Source of the DNA: RHKX01 sp964641695
Lineage (GTDB): Bacteria; Actinomycetota; Thermoleophilia; Solirubrobacterales; 70-9
Reading direction: 5' to 3'
DNA length: 47,305 nt
Assembly: GCA_964641695.1 (NCBI GenBank)
Contig: CAZXKG010000009.1
Coordinates: 1 to 47,305 of the forward strand
The position numbers and the translations under genes are program-made. Shown in pieces: positions 31,687-40,500 of this stretch. The notes below the pieces were generated by a model. The model saw only the letters and a list, made by a program, of their open reading frames with translations, had not been told where the DNA came from and did no database searches. Numbering within the stretch: the stretch's first letter is position 1; the number at the start of each line of letters is the position of its first letter.

Positions 31687-32322
31687 GTGCCGATTCGCTA
31701 CGTCATCTCGGACTTCGGGGGTGTTCTCACCTCCCCGCTCTCCGGCGCCTTCCGGCCGCTCTACGAGGAGGCCGGCATCGGCCTCGAGCAGCTCGGGATC
31801 GCGCTGATGAGCGCCGGTGAGCAGCTCGGCGGCAAGAACCCGCTGTTCGAGCTCGAGTGCGGGCGGATCAGCGAGCCGCACTTCGTCGACCTGCTCCGCG
31901 ACGGCCTCGAGCCGCTGGTCGGCGAGCGGCCGAAGCTGGAGCGCTTCAGCGAGAGCTTCTTCGGGGCGCTCGACCCCAACGACGAGATCATCGCCCTGAT
32001 GGCCGAGCTGTCGGCGACGCACCGGATGGCGATCCTGACCAACAACGTCAAGGAGTGGGAACCGCTCTGGCGAGCGATGGTGCCGGTCGACGAGATCTTC
32101 GAGACCGTCGTCGACTCCGCCTTCGTCGGCATGCGCAAGCCGGACCCGGAGATCTACCACCTGACGCTCGAGCGACTCGGCGGGCCGGAGCCCGGCGAGT
32201 GCCTGTTCGTCGACGACATGGAGCTGAACTGCGAGGCGGCCCGGGATCTCGGGCTCGTCGTCGTCCAACACGAGGAGAACGAGAAGACCATCGCCGAGAT
32301 CAGGGAGCTGCTCGATGTCTGA
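31687..32322 (+). CDS. HAD-superfamily hydrolase (epoxide-hydrolase N-domain-like)
   Basis: 211 residues with the HAD motifs: DFGGVL (motif I, nucleophile Asp; the +2 position is Gly rather than Asp, as in the epoxide-hydrolase-N/YihX branch), ILTNN (motif II), RKPDPEIY (motif III Lys) and FVDDMELN (motif IV). A cap of helices lies between I and II. The missing second Asp argues against a normal phosphatase step. CAGAAT ends 8 nt before GTG 31687. The gene overlaps the next by 8 bp, so the two are translationally linked. Confidence 0.88.
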   Translation: MPIRYVISDFGGVLTSPLSGAFRPLYEEAGIGLEQLGIALMSAGEQLGGKNPLFELECGRISEPHFVDLLRDGLEPLVGERPKLERFSESFFGALDPNDEIIALMAELSATHRMAILTNNVKEWEPLWRAMVPVDEIFETVVDSAFVGMRKPDPEIYHLTLERLGGPEPGECLFVDDMELNCEAARDLGLVVVQHEENEKTIAEIRELLDV

Positions 32323-33445
32323 TGCGATCGAAGTCCGGCCCGTCTCCGGGAAGGCGGAGCTGCGCGAGTTCATCATGCTGCCGTTCCGCCTCTACGCCGG
32401 GGTCGAGCAGTGGGTCCCGCCGCTGATCAGCGACCGCAAGAAGCATCTCGACCGCAAGCGCAACCCCTACTTCCGCCACGCCGAGGCCGAGTACTTCCTG
32501 GCCTGGCGCGACGGCCGTGCCGTGGGCCGGATCACCGCCCAGGTCGACGAGCGCTTCAACCAGGTCCAGGACAACGACTGGGGGCAGTTCGGCTTCTTCG
32601 AGGCTGAGCGCGACGACGCGATCGCCACTGCCCTGCTCGACGCAGCGACCGCCTGGCTGCGCGAGCGCGGACGCGACCACGTGATCGGCCCGCTCGACTT
32701 CTCGACCAACCACGAGGCCGGGCTGCTCGTCTCCGGCCACGAGCTGAAGCCGCAGATCCTCGAGAACTGGCACCACCCCTACTACGCGGCGATGCTCGAG
32801 AACTACGGGCTGGCGAAGGAGATGGACCTGCTCAAGTGGTCGCTCCACGTCAGCGGCAAGAACGACGTGCTGCCGGTGCTGTTCGAGCTCGCCGACAAGC
32901 TCGAGCCCGAGCACGGGATCACGGTTCGCGGGATGCGACGCAGTGACATGCACGGCGAGATCTCCCGGTTCATGGAGATCTACAACGCGGCCTGGGAGAG
33001 GAACTGGGGCTTCGTGCCGCTCACCGAGGAGGAGATCCGCGCCTACGCCAAGGACCTGAAGCCGATCCTCGACGAGAACTGGGCGATGGTCGCCGAGACC
33101 AGGGACGGGGAGACGGTCGGCGTCGGCCTCACCCTCCCCGACTACAACCAGGTCCTCGCCAAGCTCAACGGCCGCCTGCTCCCCTTCGGCTGGCTCACCG
33201 CCCTGCGCGAGCGCAAGAAGATCGACGCGGTCCGGGTCTTCGCCCTCGGCGTCAAGCAGGAGTACCAGCACACCGGAGTTGCCGCCGGCCTCTACAAACG
33301 GCACTACGACATGGCCGCCTCCACCCCCCAGCACGGCGGCGAGACCGGCTGGATCCTCGAGACGAACGTGCCGATGAACCGCGCGATGGAGATGATGGGC
33401 GGCAAGGTCGTCAAGACCCACCGCATCTACGGCTTAGATCTGTAG
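32315..33445 (+). CDS. GNAT-like acyltransferase protein, unknown substrate
   Basis: 376 residues. EYFLAWRDGRAVGRITAQVD near residue 60 looks like a GNAT beta-strand block, with GQFGFFEAERDDAIATALLD following and DHVIGPLDFSTNHEAGLLVS mid-protein; the second half has VFALGVKQEYQHTGVAAGLY, a late acetyl-CoA-binding-like helix, and ENWHHPYY and NWGFVPLTEEE blocks. This resembles actinobacterial proteins annotated as N-acetyltransferase or, misleadingly, dATP pyrophosphohydrolase. ATG 32315 overlaps the HAD gene's stop by 8 bp, so the two probably act together. It ends before a repeat array with a scaffold gap. Confidence 0.75.
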   Translation: MSDAIEVRPVSGKAELREFIMLPFRLYAGVEQWVPPLISDRKKHLDRKRNPYFRHAEAEYFLAWRDGRAVGRITAQVDERFNQVQDNDWGQFGFFEAERDDAIATALLDAATAWLRERGRDHVIGPLDFSTNHEAGLLVSGHELKPQILENWHHPYYAAMLENYGLAKEMDLLKWSLHVSGKNDVLPVLFELADKLEPEHGITVRGMRRSDMHGEISRFMEIYNAAWERNWGFVPLTEEEIRAYAKDLKPILDENWAMVAETRDGETVGVGLTLPDYNQVLAKLNGRLLPFGWLTALRERKKIDAVRVFALGVKQEYQHTGVAAGLYKRHYDMAASTPQHGGETGWILETNVPMNRAMEMMGGKVVKTHRIYGLDL

Positions 33446-33540
33446 CCCTCCAACGCATACGGATCCAGGAACTACCGGCCCCAGAATCGGTCGCGCTCGA
33501 CCTGCGGCAGCTCAGCTCGCTCGCAGACCTCGTCCCAGCG

Positions 33541-33887
33541 ACGAGGATCCCGAGCCGGCGACCCTGGGACCGTCAGAGGATCTGACGGAGCTGGGAGCCG
33601 TCAGATCGGGTGACGCAGGAGGCGAAGCGGCCGAAGGGCCGCGAGCCGACGAGGATCCCGAGCTGGCGACCCTGGGCCCGTCAGAGGATCTGACGGAGCT
33701 GGGAGCCGTCAGATCGGGTGACGCAGGAGGCGNNNNNNNNNNNNNNNNNNNNNNNNNNNNNNNNNNNNNNNNNNNNNNNNNNNNNNNNNNNNNNNNNNNN
33801 NNNNNNNNNNNNNNNNNNNNNNNNNNNNNNNNCCGAAGGGCCGCGAGCCGACGAGGATCCCGAGCTGGCGACCCTGGGCCCGTCAGA
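33541..33887. repeat. 108-bp tandem repeat array, interrupted by a gap
   Basis: Unit starting ACGAGGATCCCGAG at 33541, again at 33649 (period 108 bp, two differences seen) and 33850 after the N-run. The conserved core (GGGAGCCGTCAGATCG, GCAGGAGGCGAAGCGGCCG, GAGCCGACGAG) is shared with the 109-bp array at 10636-10981 in the opposite orientation. Arms CTGACGG/CCGTCAG and GCGGCC-GAAG-GGCCGC form hairpins. It lies between convergent genes. Confidence 0.88.
33733..33832. other. Scaffold gap (100 N)
   Basis: Exactly 100 N, a placeholder of unknown true length, inside the second tandem array. Confidence 0.99.
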
Positions 33888-34343
33888 TCAGTTGTCGGAG
33901 CCGGCGCGGTCCCATAGGTAGAGATCCATCGCCTCGGCGGCGAGCTCCTCCAAGCGCTCGACCGACAGCCACTCGAGGACGGTCTCAAGGGCCCGCTCCT
34001 CGGTGACGCCGCGGTCGACGGCCTCCTCGCCGCGGAAGCCGGCGGCGAGCTTCAGCGCCTCGCGCCGGTGGCGGCCGAGGCCGCCGAAGGCGGTGAGCAG
34101 GAAGTCGCGGTTCGGGATCGGGTGCGCGATGTCCATCGAGGCATGCCAGGCGGCGAGCATCGAGATGTCGTGCTCGTCGAGCTCGGAGACCGCCTTCGCG
34201 TAGTGCGCCTCGAGCTCGTCGTCGGGGATCTCGTCGACCCATGCCCGCACGGCCTCGCCGAGCAGTTGGCGCCGGGCTTCGCGACCGACTGAATCGGCGA
34301 CGACTCTGATCGCGTCGGCGGGGTCGATGAAGCAGATGGACAC
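33888..34343 (-). CDS. Soluble protein of unknown function
   Basis: 151 residues from GTG 34343, predicted mostly helical: ADAIRVVADSVGREARRQLL, DDELEAHYAKAVSELDEHDI, MLAAWHASMDIAHPIPNRDF and ETVLEWLSVERLEELAAEAM. No domain is recognised. TATCTT ends 6 nt before the GTG, so the mRNA is probably leaderless. The 3' end abuts the 108-bp array. It is divergent from addB, with about 110 bp between. Confidence 0.6.
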   Translation of the reverse strand: MSICFIDPADAIRVVADSVGREARRQLLGEAVRAWVDEIPDDELEAHYAKAVSELDEHDISMLAAWHASMDIAHPIPNRDFLLTAFGGLGRHRREALKLAAGFRGEEAVDRGVTEERALETVLEWLSVERLEELAAEAMDLYLWDRAGSDN

Positions 34344-34452
34344 AGCGCGAAGATAGCCGGGGGGGCCGACGGTAAAACCGCGCGTTCAAGAACCCCTGGA
34401 AAGCCCGCTGGACGGCCCTGAAGCGCCGCCCTGCCGCCTATCCTCGGACGGG

Positions 34453-34500
34453 ATGACGATCGATCAGGTACGTGGGGGCGCTCGATGCCTCTCGAGTTGA
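34453..34500 (+). CDS. Short upstream ORF overlapping addB start
   Basis: ATG 34453 encodes MTIDQVRGGARCLSS and stops at 34498-34500, overlapping the addB start (34485) by 16 nt in another frame. TATCCT (34439-34444) ends 8 nt before its ATG, so it may be the true leaderless start, with addB reached by coupling or by a weak site (GTGGGGGC). It may also be chance. Confidence 0.4.
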   Translation: MTIDQVRGGARCLSS

Positions 34501-37500
34501 TCCACGGGCCGCCCGGCTCGGGTCGGGTCGTGTCGATCCTCGACCGCTACGTCGGCTCGATCGCCGCCGATCCGGTGCTCGTCGTCCCCACCTCCGACGA
34601 CGTCGACAGGCTCGAACGCGAGCTCTGCGAGCGACCCACGGGGATCCTCGGCGGCACCGTGACGACCCTCCCCGGCCTGTTCCGCGAGGTCGGCCACGAG
34701 CTCGGCATCGAGGAGGGCTCGCTGCTGACCCGGCTGCAGCGCATCCGCCTCGCCCGCGCCGCGGCTGCCGAGACGTCGCTGCGCCGCCTCGCCCGCTCCT
34801 CCGCCCACTCCGGGTTCGCACCCGCGCTCGAGCGCCTCCTCAGCGACCTGCAGTCCGCCGGCCTCGACGCCGCCGGCTTCGCGCTCGCGGTCGAGTCCGC
34901 CACCGAGCTCGGCGACGGCGAGTACGAGCGCGAGATCGCCGCCCTGTTCACCGCCTACGAGCGCCGCCGGGACGCGCTCGGACTCGGCGACCGCCACCAG
35001 CACGCCGCGACGATCACGGCGGCACTGCGCGCCGAGCCGCGGCGGTGGCGCGAACGACCGGTCCTCCTCTACGGCTTCGACGACCTCGACCGCGAGCAGA
35101 TCGAGCTGATCGCGGCGCTCTCCGCCGGCGCCCCGGTCACCGTCGCCGTCGCCTACGAGGACCGCCCGGCGCTCGCCGCCCGCGCCGAGCTGCTGGGGGC
35201 CCTCCGCGACGAGCTCGGCGGCACGATCGCCGAGACCCGCCGGGTCGAGCCGGACCAGGCCGTCCGCCCCTCCCCCACGCTGCGCCACCTCGAGCGCAAC
35301 CTCTTCGAGCCCGAAGCGCCCCCCTTGGCGCCCGCCGTCGAGACCGACGGCTCCCTCCACCTGCTCGAGGGCGCCGGCGAGCGCAGCACGATCGAGCTGA
35401 TCGGACGGCGGATCGCCGCGCTGCTGGCGACCGGGACCGATCCGGACGAGATCGCGGTCGCCGTCCGCAACCCCGACGCGAACGGCGCCGTGATCGCCCG
35501 CACCTTCGCCGAGCTCGGCATCCCGACCGCCGCCGAGGCCCGGATCCCGCTGCTGAACACGGCCACCGGCGCCGCGCTGGACGAGCTGCTCACGATCGCC
35601 GCCGGCGAGGGGACTGCGGAGTCGGTCGTCTCCCTGCTCCGCCGCCCGGCGCGAGCCTGGGCCGACAACGTCGACCGGCTCGAGCGGGAGGTCCTGCGGG
35701 AGCGGATCGAGACCGCCGCCGACGCGCTCGGGGCCTGGGCCGACGCCGGGGGCGAGGAGCCCCGCAGGGTCAAGGCGCTGGAGGATCTGCGCGCAGCGGG
35801 CGACGATCCCGTGGCGACCGCCTCCGTGCTCTCCCGGTTCGCGGCCGACGTCGCCGAGCGGACCCACGCCCGCTCCGCCTTCGTCCCCTCCGGAACCGAT
35901 GCGCTGGAGCTGCGCGCCGCCGGCGTCGTCGGCAAGGCCCTCGCCGAGGTCTGCGTGCTCGGCGGCCTGGCGCCCCGCCGTCCCGACGAGCTGCGGCAGC
36001 TCCTCGAGGGTCTACGGGTGCCGCTCTGGAGCGGGCCGACCGAGGGCAGGGTCCGCGTGCTCAGTCCCTACCGGCTGCGCGGCACCCGCGTCGCCCACCT
36101 CTTCGTCGCCGACCTCACCGACGGCGCGTTCCCGGCGCCGAGCGCCGGCGATCCCCTGCTCTCCGACGAGCGGCGACGCGCCCTCGGCCTCCCCGGCCGC
36201 GGCGACCCCGCCGCCGAGGAGCGCTACCTGTTCTACGTCTGCGTGGCCAAGCCGGAGATCTCGCTGAGCCTCGCCTACCCCGCCGCCGACGACGATGGCC
36301 GGGCGCTCGCCCGCAGTCCCTTCGTCGACGAGGTCCGCGGGCTGCTCTCACCCCCGCCCACGCCCGAGGCCGCCGACGACCCGATCGAGGCGAAGATCGC
36401 CCAGCGGGCCCAGCTCACCGACTTCGTCCCCGCCCCGGAGGGAGCCTGCTCGCCGCGCGACCTCGCCCGCGCCCTCGCCGCCTCCGGCGCCCCCGAGAAG
36501 CACCTGGAGGCGCTCGATCTGGAGGGCGAGGGCGCGGCGATCGCCGCGCGGGTGCTCGAGTCGGTGCAGGCGGCGGGCAAGCGGACCGAGCGCGCGCGCG
36601 AGCCGGGGCCGCTGCGCGATCCCGACGTCCTCGCCACCCTCGGCGGGATCGACGCCTTCGGGGCCTCGACGCTCGAGGGCTACCACGTCTGCTCCTACCG
36701 CTGGTTCGTCTCCCACGAGCTGCGGCCACGCTCGATCGAGCCCGATCCCGAGCCGCTGGAGACCGGGGGGATCATGCACGAGGCGCTGGAGCGGCTCTAC
36801 CGGGAAGGGCCGGCGGGCACGCGCCGCCCCGAGCCCGGGAACGTCCGCCGCTGGATCGCCCGCGGCGAGGAGCTGCTGGCCGAGGTCGCGAGCGGGCGCG
36901 AGTGGAACCTCGACTCCTCCGCGGCGCGGATCACCCTGCGCAGGCTCGATGCGATCCTCGAGCGCTTCCTGCGCCGCGATGCCGCGACCGGCGGGCCGAT
37001 GCAGCCGGATCCGGAGCTGCTGGAAGCCCGCTTCGACCGCGACGATGAGGCGCGGTTCCCGCTTGCCGACCTCGGCGAGTTCCGGCTGCGCGGCGCGATC
37101 GACCGGATCGACGTGGCCGACGGGCGGGCCCTGATCCGCGACTACAAGCTGAGTGCCTCGGTGACCCCGGTCGCCAAGTTCATCGAGCTCGGACGCCTGC
37201 AGCTGCCGCTCTACATGCTCGCCGCCCGCCAGTTCGGCCTCGACCCGATCGGCGGCCTCTACAGCCCGCTGGCAGCGACCAAGGAGGCCGACACCCGTCC
37301 GCGCGGGCTGCTCGCCGACGCGCACGTGGGGACGCTGGTCCCGGGCGAGAAGGAGCATCACGTCAGCCGCGACTACCTCGACGAGGAGGAGTTCGAGCAG
37401 GCGATCGCCGACGGACTCGAGGAGGCGACGCGGATCGTCCGCTCGATCCGCGGCGGCGAGATCGACCGCAACCCCCGCAAGGGCGCCTGCCCCCCCTACT

Positions 37501-37574
37501 GCGAGTACGCCCCGATCTGCCGGATGGAGCGGACCCTGCCGGTGCAGGACGACGAGGAGGAGGAGATCGTGTGA
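34485..37574 (+). CDS. addB: AddB-like subunit of AddAB helicase-nuclease
   Basis: 1029 residues. The N-terminal Walker-A-like ELIHGPPGSGRVVSILDRYV has Arg and Val where Lys-Ser/Thr should be, so ATP hydrolysis is doubtful. The middle is a degenerate SF1 helicase body (LLYGFDDLDREQIELIAALS, then DLTDGAFPAPSAGDPLLSDE and ERYLFYVCVAKPE). The C-terminal domain is a RecB-type nuclease: GIMHEALERLY, RLRGAIDRIDV and DYK (Asp886-Lys888), plus four Cys (Cys736, Cys1002, Cys1006, Cys1012) that can hold an Fe-S cluster; the last three are spaced CX3CX5C, not the CX2CX5C of AddB. It overlaps addA by 4 bp. Repairs double-strand breaks with AddA. Confidence 0.88.
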   Translation: MPLELIHGPPGSGRVVSILDRYVGSIAADPVLVVPTSDDVDRLERELCERPTGILGGTVTTLPGLFREVGHELGIEEGSLLTRLQRIRLARAAAAETSLRRLARSSAHSGFAPALERLLSDLQSAGLDAAGFALAVESATELGDGEYEREIAALFTAYERRRDALGLGDRHQHAATITAALRAEPRRWRERPVLLYGFDDLDREQIELIAALSAGAPVTVAVAYEDRPALAARAELLGALRDELGGTIAETRRVEPDQAVRPSPTLRHLERNLFEPEAPPLAPAVETDGSLHLLEGAGERSTIELIGRRIAALLATGTDPDEIAVAVRNPDANGAVIARTFAELGIPTAAEARIPLLNTATGAALDELLTIAAGEGTAESVVSLLRRPARAWADNVDRLEREVLRERIETAADALGAWADAGGEEPRRVKALEDLRAAGDDPVATASVLSRFAADVAERTHARSAFVPSGTDALELRAAGVVGKALAEVCVLGGLAPRRPDELRQLLEGLRVPLWSGPTEGRVRVLSPYRLRGTRVAHLFVADLTDGAFPAPSAGDPLLSDERRRALGLPGRGDPAAEERYLFYVCVAKPEISLSLAYPAADDDGRALARSPFVDEVRGLLSPPPTPEAADDPIEAKIAQRAQLTDFVPAPEGACSPRDLARALAASGAPEKHLEALDLEGEGAAIAARVLESVQAAGKRTERAREPGPLRDPDVLATLGGIDAFGASTLEGYHVCSYRWFVSHELRPRSIEPDPEPLETGGIMHEALERLYREGPAGTRRPEPGNVRRWIARGEELLAEVASGREWNLDSSAARITLRRLDAILERFLRRDAATGGPMQPDPELLEARFDRDDEARFPLADLGEFRLRGAIDRIDVADGRALIRDYKLSASVTPVAKFIELGRLQLPLYMLAARQFGLDPIGGLYSPLAATKEADTRPRGLLADAHVGTLVPGEKEHHVSRDYLDEEEFEQAIADGLEEATRIVRSIRGGEIDRNPRKGACPPYCEYAPICRMERTLPVQDDEEEEIV

Positions 37575-40500
37575 GCGACCCCGACTTCGACCAACTCAGC
37601 TTCGACGCCGTCGGCGACGATGACGTCACGGGGGAGGACGCCCCATCTGCGGAGGGGACGGCCGCCGCGGACACGCTCCGCGAGGCTGCGCCCGCGCCCG
37701 GCCCGGTTCCGGTCCCGGCCGCGACCGCCCCGCCGCCGCCGACCCCGGAGCAGGCCGCCGCGATCGGCAACCGCGACCGGGACGTCTTCCTCGAGGCGGG
37801 CGCGGGGACCGGCAAGACGCGCGTGCTCGTCGCCCGCTACTGCGAGGCGGTCGACCGGGACGGGGTCGACCCCGAGCGGATCCTCGCCTTCACCTTCACC
37901 GAGCGGGCCGCCGGGGAGATGCGCCGCCGCCTGCGGGCCGAGCTCTCCCGCCGCGCCGCCGAGGCGCAGGAGAACGTCGACCAGGCGGGCGAGCCGGAGC
38001 GGCGCGAGCGGCTGATCGCCGCCTCCCGGCTCGGCGGCGGCGCGACGATCTCGACCATCCACGGCTTCTGCCGCAGGATCCTCGCCGCCCATCCGGTCGC
38101 CGCCGGCCTCGACCCGCGCTTCCGCGTGCTCGGCGGCGAGGAGGCGTCGCGGCTGGCGCGGTCCGCCTTCGACGCGACGCTCGCCGAGGAGGCGCTCGTC
38201 GACGACGGGATCGCCCTGCTCGCCGCCGGCTTCAAGCCGTCACGGCTGGCCCGAGTCGTGACCCGCGCCTTCGCCGAGCTGCGCTCGAAGGGGATCGACC
38301 CCCCGGGGCTGCCGCCGCTGGAGCCGTCCGCCGCCGCCGTCGACGGAGCCGCCCCTGGCGAGACCAGCCCGGCGGAGGCGGAGGACCTGCGCCGGGGCCA
38401 CGCCGCGCTGGGGCGCCTGCTGGAGGCGTTCTCGGACCGCTACGCCCAGTTGAAGTCGTCGCGGTCGGCGGTCGACTTCGACGACCTGCAGCTCGTCGCC
38501 CTGCGGCTGCTGCGCGAGAACCCGCAGATCGCCGCATCCCAGCGCGAGCGGTTCGACCACATCCTCGTCGACGAGTTCCAGGACACCGACCCGGTCCAGC
38601 TCGAGCTGATCCACGCGATCGCCGGGCCGGAGACGAGGCTCTTCACCGTCGGCGACGAGGCTCAGTCGATCTACGGCTTCCGCGGCGCCGACCTCGACTG
38701 CTTCCGGCGCGAGCGGGCACGCACGGAGGAGGCTCCCGACGGCCCGGGCGGGTCCGAGGCGCTGGCGCTGACCGGCAGCTTCCGCTCGACCCCCCGAGTG
38801 GTCGCCGCCGTGAACCTCGTCGGCGAGGCCGTGGTCGGCGACTACCGGCCGCTGCGGGTCGGCAAGCCCGCCGGGCCCGCCGAGGGCGCCGAGGCCGCGG
38901 GCGGGGCCGCCGCCGATCAACCCGCGATCGAGCTCCTCGTCACCGCGAGCAAGGGGTGGGACAAGGAGGCTGAAGGGACGAAGGAGGGGACCGAGATCGG
39001 GACCGAGATCGGGACCGCGGTCGGTGACTCCCAGCCGAACCGGATCGCCGAGGCGCGGGTGCTCGCCAGACGGCTGCGGGAGCTCGCCGACGACGGCGTC
39101 GACCCGGCCTCGATGGTGGTGCTGCTGCGCGCCTTCACCCACGTCGCGGCCTACGCCGAGGCGCTGGAGCTGGCCGGACTCAACCCCTACGTCGTCGGCG
39201 GGCGCGGCTACTGGTCCTCCCAGCAGGTCGCCGACGCGATCCGGCTGCTGAGCTGCGTCGCCAACCCGCTCGACGACGAGCCGCTGCTCGGCGCCCTCGC
39301 CTCGCCCGCGTGCGCGCTCGCCCCCGACACCCTGTGGATGCTGCGCAAGGCCTCGCGCGGGCACCTGTGGCCGACCGTCGCCGAGCTCAGCCGTCACGTC
39401 GAGGAGGGCGAAGACGTCGAGGCGGACGAGGGGCAGGACCAGCCCGCGCCGGCGGCCGGCGCGGCGGAGGACGACCCGCGAGCGGAGGAGCGTCGCCTCT
39501 GGGCGGAACGGATCCCCGCCGACGAGCGCGCGCGGCTGCGCGAGTTCCACGATCGCCTGGTCTCGCTGCGCGGGCGGGCGCCGCTGCTGCCCCTCGACGA
39601 GCTGGTCGAGCGCACGCTGGAGGCCTTCGACTACGACCTCGCGGCACTGCAGATGGACGACGGGCTGCGGCGGACCGCGAACCTGCTGAAGCTGGTGCGG
39701 ATGGCGGCCGAGTACGACCGCGACGAGGCCCGGGATCTGCGTGGCTTCCTGCGCTCGACCGCGGATCGCGCCGCGCTCGCCGACCGCGACGCCGAAGCCG
39801 CGGTCGCCGCCGAGGACCACGCCGGGGTGAAGATCATGACCATCCACGCCGCCAAGGGCCTCGAGTTCGACTGCGTGGCCGTCGCCGACCTGAGCCGCAA
39901 CCTCGGAGCGGGTGGGCGGCCGGCGGAGCTGCAGGTGTCCGATCCCGTCGGCGCGAGCCCGCGCGTGGCGATGCAGCTGGCTCGGCCCGGTGCTCCCACC
40001 CTGCGGCTGGCCGGCTACCAGGAGCTCTGCGACGCGGCGGCCGATGTCGAGGCGGCCGAGTCGGGACGGCTCGCCTACGTCGCCGCCAGCCGCGCGCGCG
40101 AGCGGCTGATCCTCAGCGGCCTGCTGGATCCCCGCTGGAACGCGGAGAAGGACGAGGCGAAGGAGAAGCGCAAGCGCACTCCGCTCGGCTGCCTGCTCGC
40201 CCGGGCCGGGATCGAGGACGTCGAGGGGTGGGAGCAGCGCACGGTCCCGATCCCACCGGCGCAGGCGCGGCCGGGCCTCGAGCAGACGTATCCGCCGGCC
40301 CGGATGACCGTGCGCCTGCACAGGCCGACGGCGGAGGAGGCCGCGGCGCTCGCCTACGACTTCCGCTCCGGCCGCGCCGGCACGGCGATCGCGGGCGGGA
40401 CGCCGCCGATGCTCTCGCTCGACGAACGGGGCACGGCAGCCGCCAGGCATCTCTCCTACGCGGCGCTGACCGCCTACCAGCGTTGCGGCTACCGCTTCCT

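Noticed and set aside
10662..33887. CRISPR array at the two gap regions
   Set aside because: Units are 108-109 bp tandem copies with no regular 25-40 bp repeats and unique spacers, and no cas genes are near.
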